From an uncultured Butyrivibrio sp. (GTDB lineage: Bacteria; Bacillota; Clostridia; Lachnospirales; Lachnospiraceae): 6,954 nucleotides of DNA. The stretch covers positions 1 to 6,954 of the forward strand of contig CAMVRW010000128.1 of assembly GCA_947169985.1 (NCBI GenBank). Direction: 5' to 3'. The notes below the pieces were generated by a model. The model searched no databases, was not told the origin of the DNA, and saw only the letters and a program-made list of their open reading frames with translations. The translations under genes and the position numbers were made by a program. Below, piece by piece: positions 5,649 to 6,954 of this stretch; position 1 is the first letter of the stretch, and every line of letters begins with the position of its first letter.

Positions 5649-6954
5649 ATGAAAAAAGGTTATAAGTTTACTGCATTCTTTTTGTCCTTGGTTCTGGTAT
5701 TTACCAGCATCAATCTTCTAACTAAGGCGGCAGATGATAAGCCTGTTCCGCCTAAGATTGTTTCTTTTGCCGTGCTTCCGGAGAATGTCCTGGAGCAGAC
5801 GGTATATGTGGGTGATGATATCAGCAAGGTGGTTCTTCCTACTACGCTGACAGCCACAGTGCAGACTATTAAGAAGGATGAGGAAGAGGCTGAAAAAGAG
5901 CCTGAAACGTCTCCTGCAGTTATTCCTGCGCCTGTGGAAAATGAACCTTCGCAGCCGGAAGTTCCTGTGGTGCCGGAGTCTACTCCAGTGCCCCAGCAGC
6001 CTGATCCAGCCCTTGAGCCAGCATCGGAACCTGCGGCAGAACCTGAACAGCCAGCAGCTCCTGCTGAACCTGCGGTTGAACCGGCTCCTGAGCCTGCACC
6101 GGAGGTTACACCTGCGCTTGAAAACAGTGAGTCTTCAGAAGAGGCTGTTGAGGCTGAAGATTCATCTGCATCTCTTATGAAATCTCTTTTCCCCGCTACA
6201 ACTGTATATGCTGCTGAGGACATAGAAGATCCGCTTCTTATTACCGAACAGGTTCCTATAAGTGTGATCTGGAAGATAGATCCACTTAAGAGCAGCGGAA
6301 TTAAGTTTTCTTCTGAGATAGCAGGAAACAAATATTTCTATGTTCCTGAAGTGCAGGGGAAATATGATGTTAAAGCGCAGTTTCCAACCATCCTGGTAAC
6401 AATTGCCGAAAAGCCTGATAAGGGAAAAGAGGCTAATGTTCAGGAGGATCCTGAAGTAAAGCCTGAGACTAAGCCAGAAGATAAAGCCAAAGAAAAAACT
6501 GAGGAAAAGGCTGAGACTGAACCGGCGGATAAAGATAAAGAGATAGATAAGGATAAGGACAAAGATAAGGATAAAGAAAAGGATAAAGACAAAGAAGTTG
6601 AATCCCCTGCTTTTGAAAAGAATGAGACTGTAGCGGGATACAGCATTTCTATAGACGCGCCTAAGGGAGTATTCCCTGAAGGAACCACAGCCAGGATACA
6701 GGTGGTATCTGAGTCAGAATCCCTTATTGAGGGACAGGTGGATGGCGACAGGACCATTGAAAAAGTTATGGCCTTTGATATCTCCTTCTGGCATGACGGA
6801 AAAGAGATTGAACCTGAAAATGGAAAGGTTAACGTTTCCATCGAGCTTGCTTCAGACATGAAGGAAACTCTTAAGGAAGAGGATGCTCAGATTCAGGTCT
6901 TCCACGTAGATGATAACAGTAACGTAGAAGAAGTGGCTTGTACCACAGATGGTG
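5649..6954 (+). CDS. Secreted/cell-surface protein with Ig-like domain, Pro-Ala-Glu insert and Lys-Asp tract, 3' partial
   Basis: The frame runs 435 codons from ATG to the right edge without a stop, so the C-terminus and any anchor (sortase motif, repeats) are missing. Residues 1-27 form a signal peptide: Lys-rich n-region (KKGYK), hydrophobic core FFLSLVLVFTSINLL, cleavage probably after TKA (27) or the next Ala. Residues 37-71 (IVSFAVLPENV to LPTTLTATV) and 200-253 (VPISVIWKI with W208, YFYVP, FPTILVTI) look like the two halves of an Ig-like beta-sandwich unit seen in Lachnospiraceae surface proteins. Between them lie an acidic, Pro/Ala/Glu-rich stretch (84-157) and an odd segment ending in TVYAAED. 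A charged spacer (254-318) holds the Lys-Asp tract. Residues 321-435 begin another beta-rich domain (DAPKGVFPEGT, AFDISFWHDGKEI, VNVSIEL, IQVFHVDD). A cell-wall or adhesion role is inferred, not shown. It follows the MoxR gene by 182 nt and is probably its own unit. Confidence 0.9.
   Translation, partial: MKKGYKFTAFFLSLVLVFTSINLLTKAADDKPVPPKIVSFAVLPENVLEQTVYVGDDISKVVLPTTLTATVQTIKKDEEEAEKEPETSPAVIPAPVENEPSQPEVPVVPESTPVPQQPDPALEPASEPAAEPEQPAAPAEPAVEPAPEPAPEVTPALENSESSEEAVEAEDSSASLMKSLFPATTVYAAEDIEDPLLITEQVPISVIWKIDPLKSSGIKFSSEIAGNKYFYVPEVQGKYDVKAQFPTILVTIAEKPDKGKEANVQEDPEVKPETKPEDKAKEKTEEKAETEPADKDKEIDKDKDKDKDKEKDKDKEVESPAFEKNETVAGYSISIDAPKGVFPEGTTARIQVVSESESLIEGQVDGDRTIEKVMAFDISFWHDGKEIEPENGKVNVSIELASDMKETLKEEDAQIQVFHVDDNSNVEEVACTTDG
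5898..6119 (+). repeat. Low-complexity Pro/Ala/Glu-coding tract
   Basis: Codes for residues 84-157 of the surface protein, with recurrent short units such as EPA, PAE and EPAPEPA. At DNA level the repeats are imperfect with mixed codons (GAA/GAG, CCT/CCG/CCA), so the bias is kept at protein level rather than by recent slippage. Such tracts are extended and flexible in exported proteins. Confidence 0.75.
6528..6596 (+). repeat. Degenerate GATAAR hexamer tract coding a Lys-Asp run
   Basis: Alternating Asp and Lys/Glu codons (GAT/GAC with AAA/AAG and GAA/GAG) encode surface-protein residues 294-316. Codon third positions vary and one ATA (Ile) interrupts the run, so this is an aged tandem repeat. 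It likely serves as a highly charged, extended spacer between the Ig-like and the next beta domain. Confidence 0.8.

Noticed and set aside
5613..5664. TATAACC/GGTTATA pairing enclosing the ribosome site and start of the surface-protein gene
   Set aside because: Only seven pairs, AT-rich, with a 38-nt loop; likely chance.
5878..6180. Plus-strand 100-codon Arg/Leu-rich frame
   Set aside because: Frame-shifted reading of the Pro/Ala/Glu tract with no ribosome site.
5660..6331. Minus-strand open frame rich in Ser/Gly/Ala
   Set aside because: It is the complement of the Pro/Ala/Glu tract of the surface-protein gene, which has a start, ribosome site and signal peptide; the low-complexity reading is a composition artefact.
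6440..6859. Minus-strand open frame with a Ser-Leu run
   Set aside because: It mirrors the GATAAR (Lys-Asp) tract of the + strand gene and has no ribosome site or domain.
1..6954. CRISPR array, tRNA/rRNA gene, insertion sequence or attachment site
   Set aside because: No direct-repeat/spacer pattern, RNA gene, transposase or terminal repeat was seen on either strand.

Overview
The window reads as chromosomal DNA from a low-to-mid GC Gram-positive anaerobe, most likely a Lachnospiraceae/Clostridia gut or rumen bacterium (Butyrivibrio/Roseburia-like). The assignment rests on BspA-type leucine-rich repeats, purine-rich ribosome binding sites, an MhsT/TnaT-like Na+ symporter, the COG3864-like vWA plus MoxR pair, and a secreted Pro/Ala/Glu-rich protein with Ig-like domains of a style common in that family. 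It is inferred from protein style alone; no marker gene is present.

Layout, all on the + strand. (1) From the left edge to 959: the 3' part of a gene for a BspA-like LRR protein with a helical, ankyrin-like C-terminus; its start lies outside the window. (2) 960-1073: a compact control region with a good -10 box followed at once by a 14-bp hairpin. (3) 1074-2438: a complete neurotransmitter:sodium symporter (NSS) gene. (4) 2435-3865: a two-domain protein with a degenerate metallopeptidase-like N-terminus and an intact-MIDAS vWA-like C-terminus; its start overlaps the symporter stop by 4 bp. (5) 3925-5466: a MoxR-type AAA+ ATPase with a long helical C-terminal extension. (6) 5467-5648: a 182-nt intergenic stretch with a TATAAT box and an imperfect inverted repeat. 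(7) 5649 to the right edge: the 5' part of a gene for a secreted surface protein, open at the window end.

The vWA and MoxR proteins very probably act as a pair: the ATPase remodels a target and the MIDAS-bearing vWA protein delivers or recognises it. The LRR/ankyrin-like protein just upstream is a candidate third component (sensor or target adaptor). This resembles in outline the MoxR-vWA ternary systems proposed to act in conflict or stress, but the role of this version is unknown. The symporter between them, overlapping the vWA start, is the most unusual point of the layout. The surface protein is probably a separate transcription unit.
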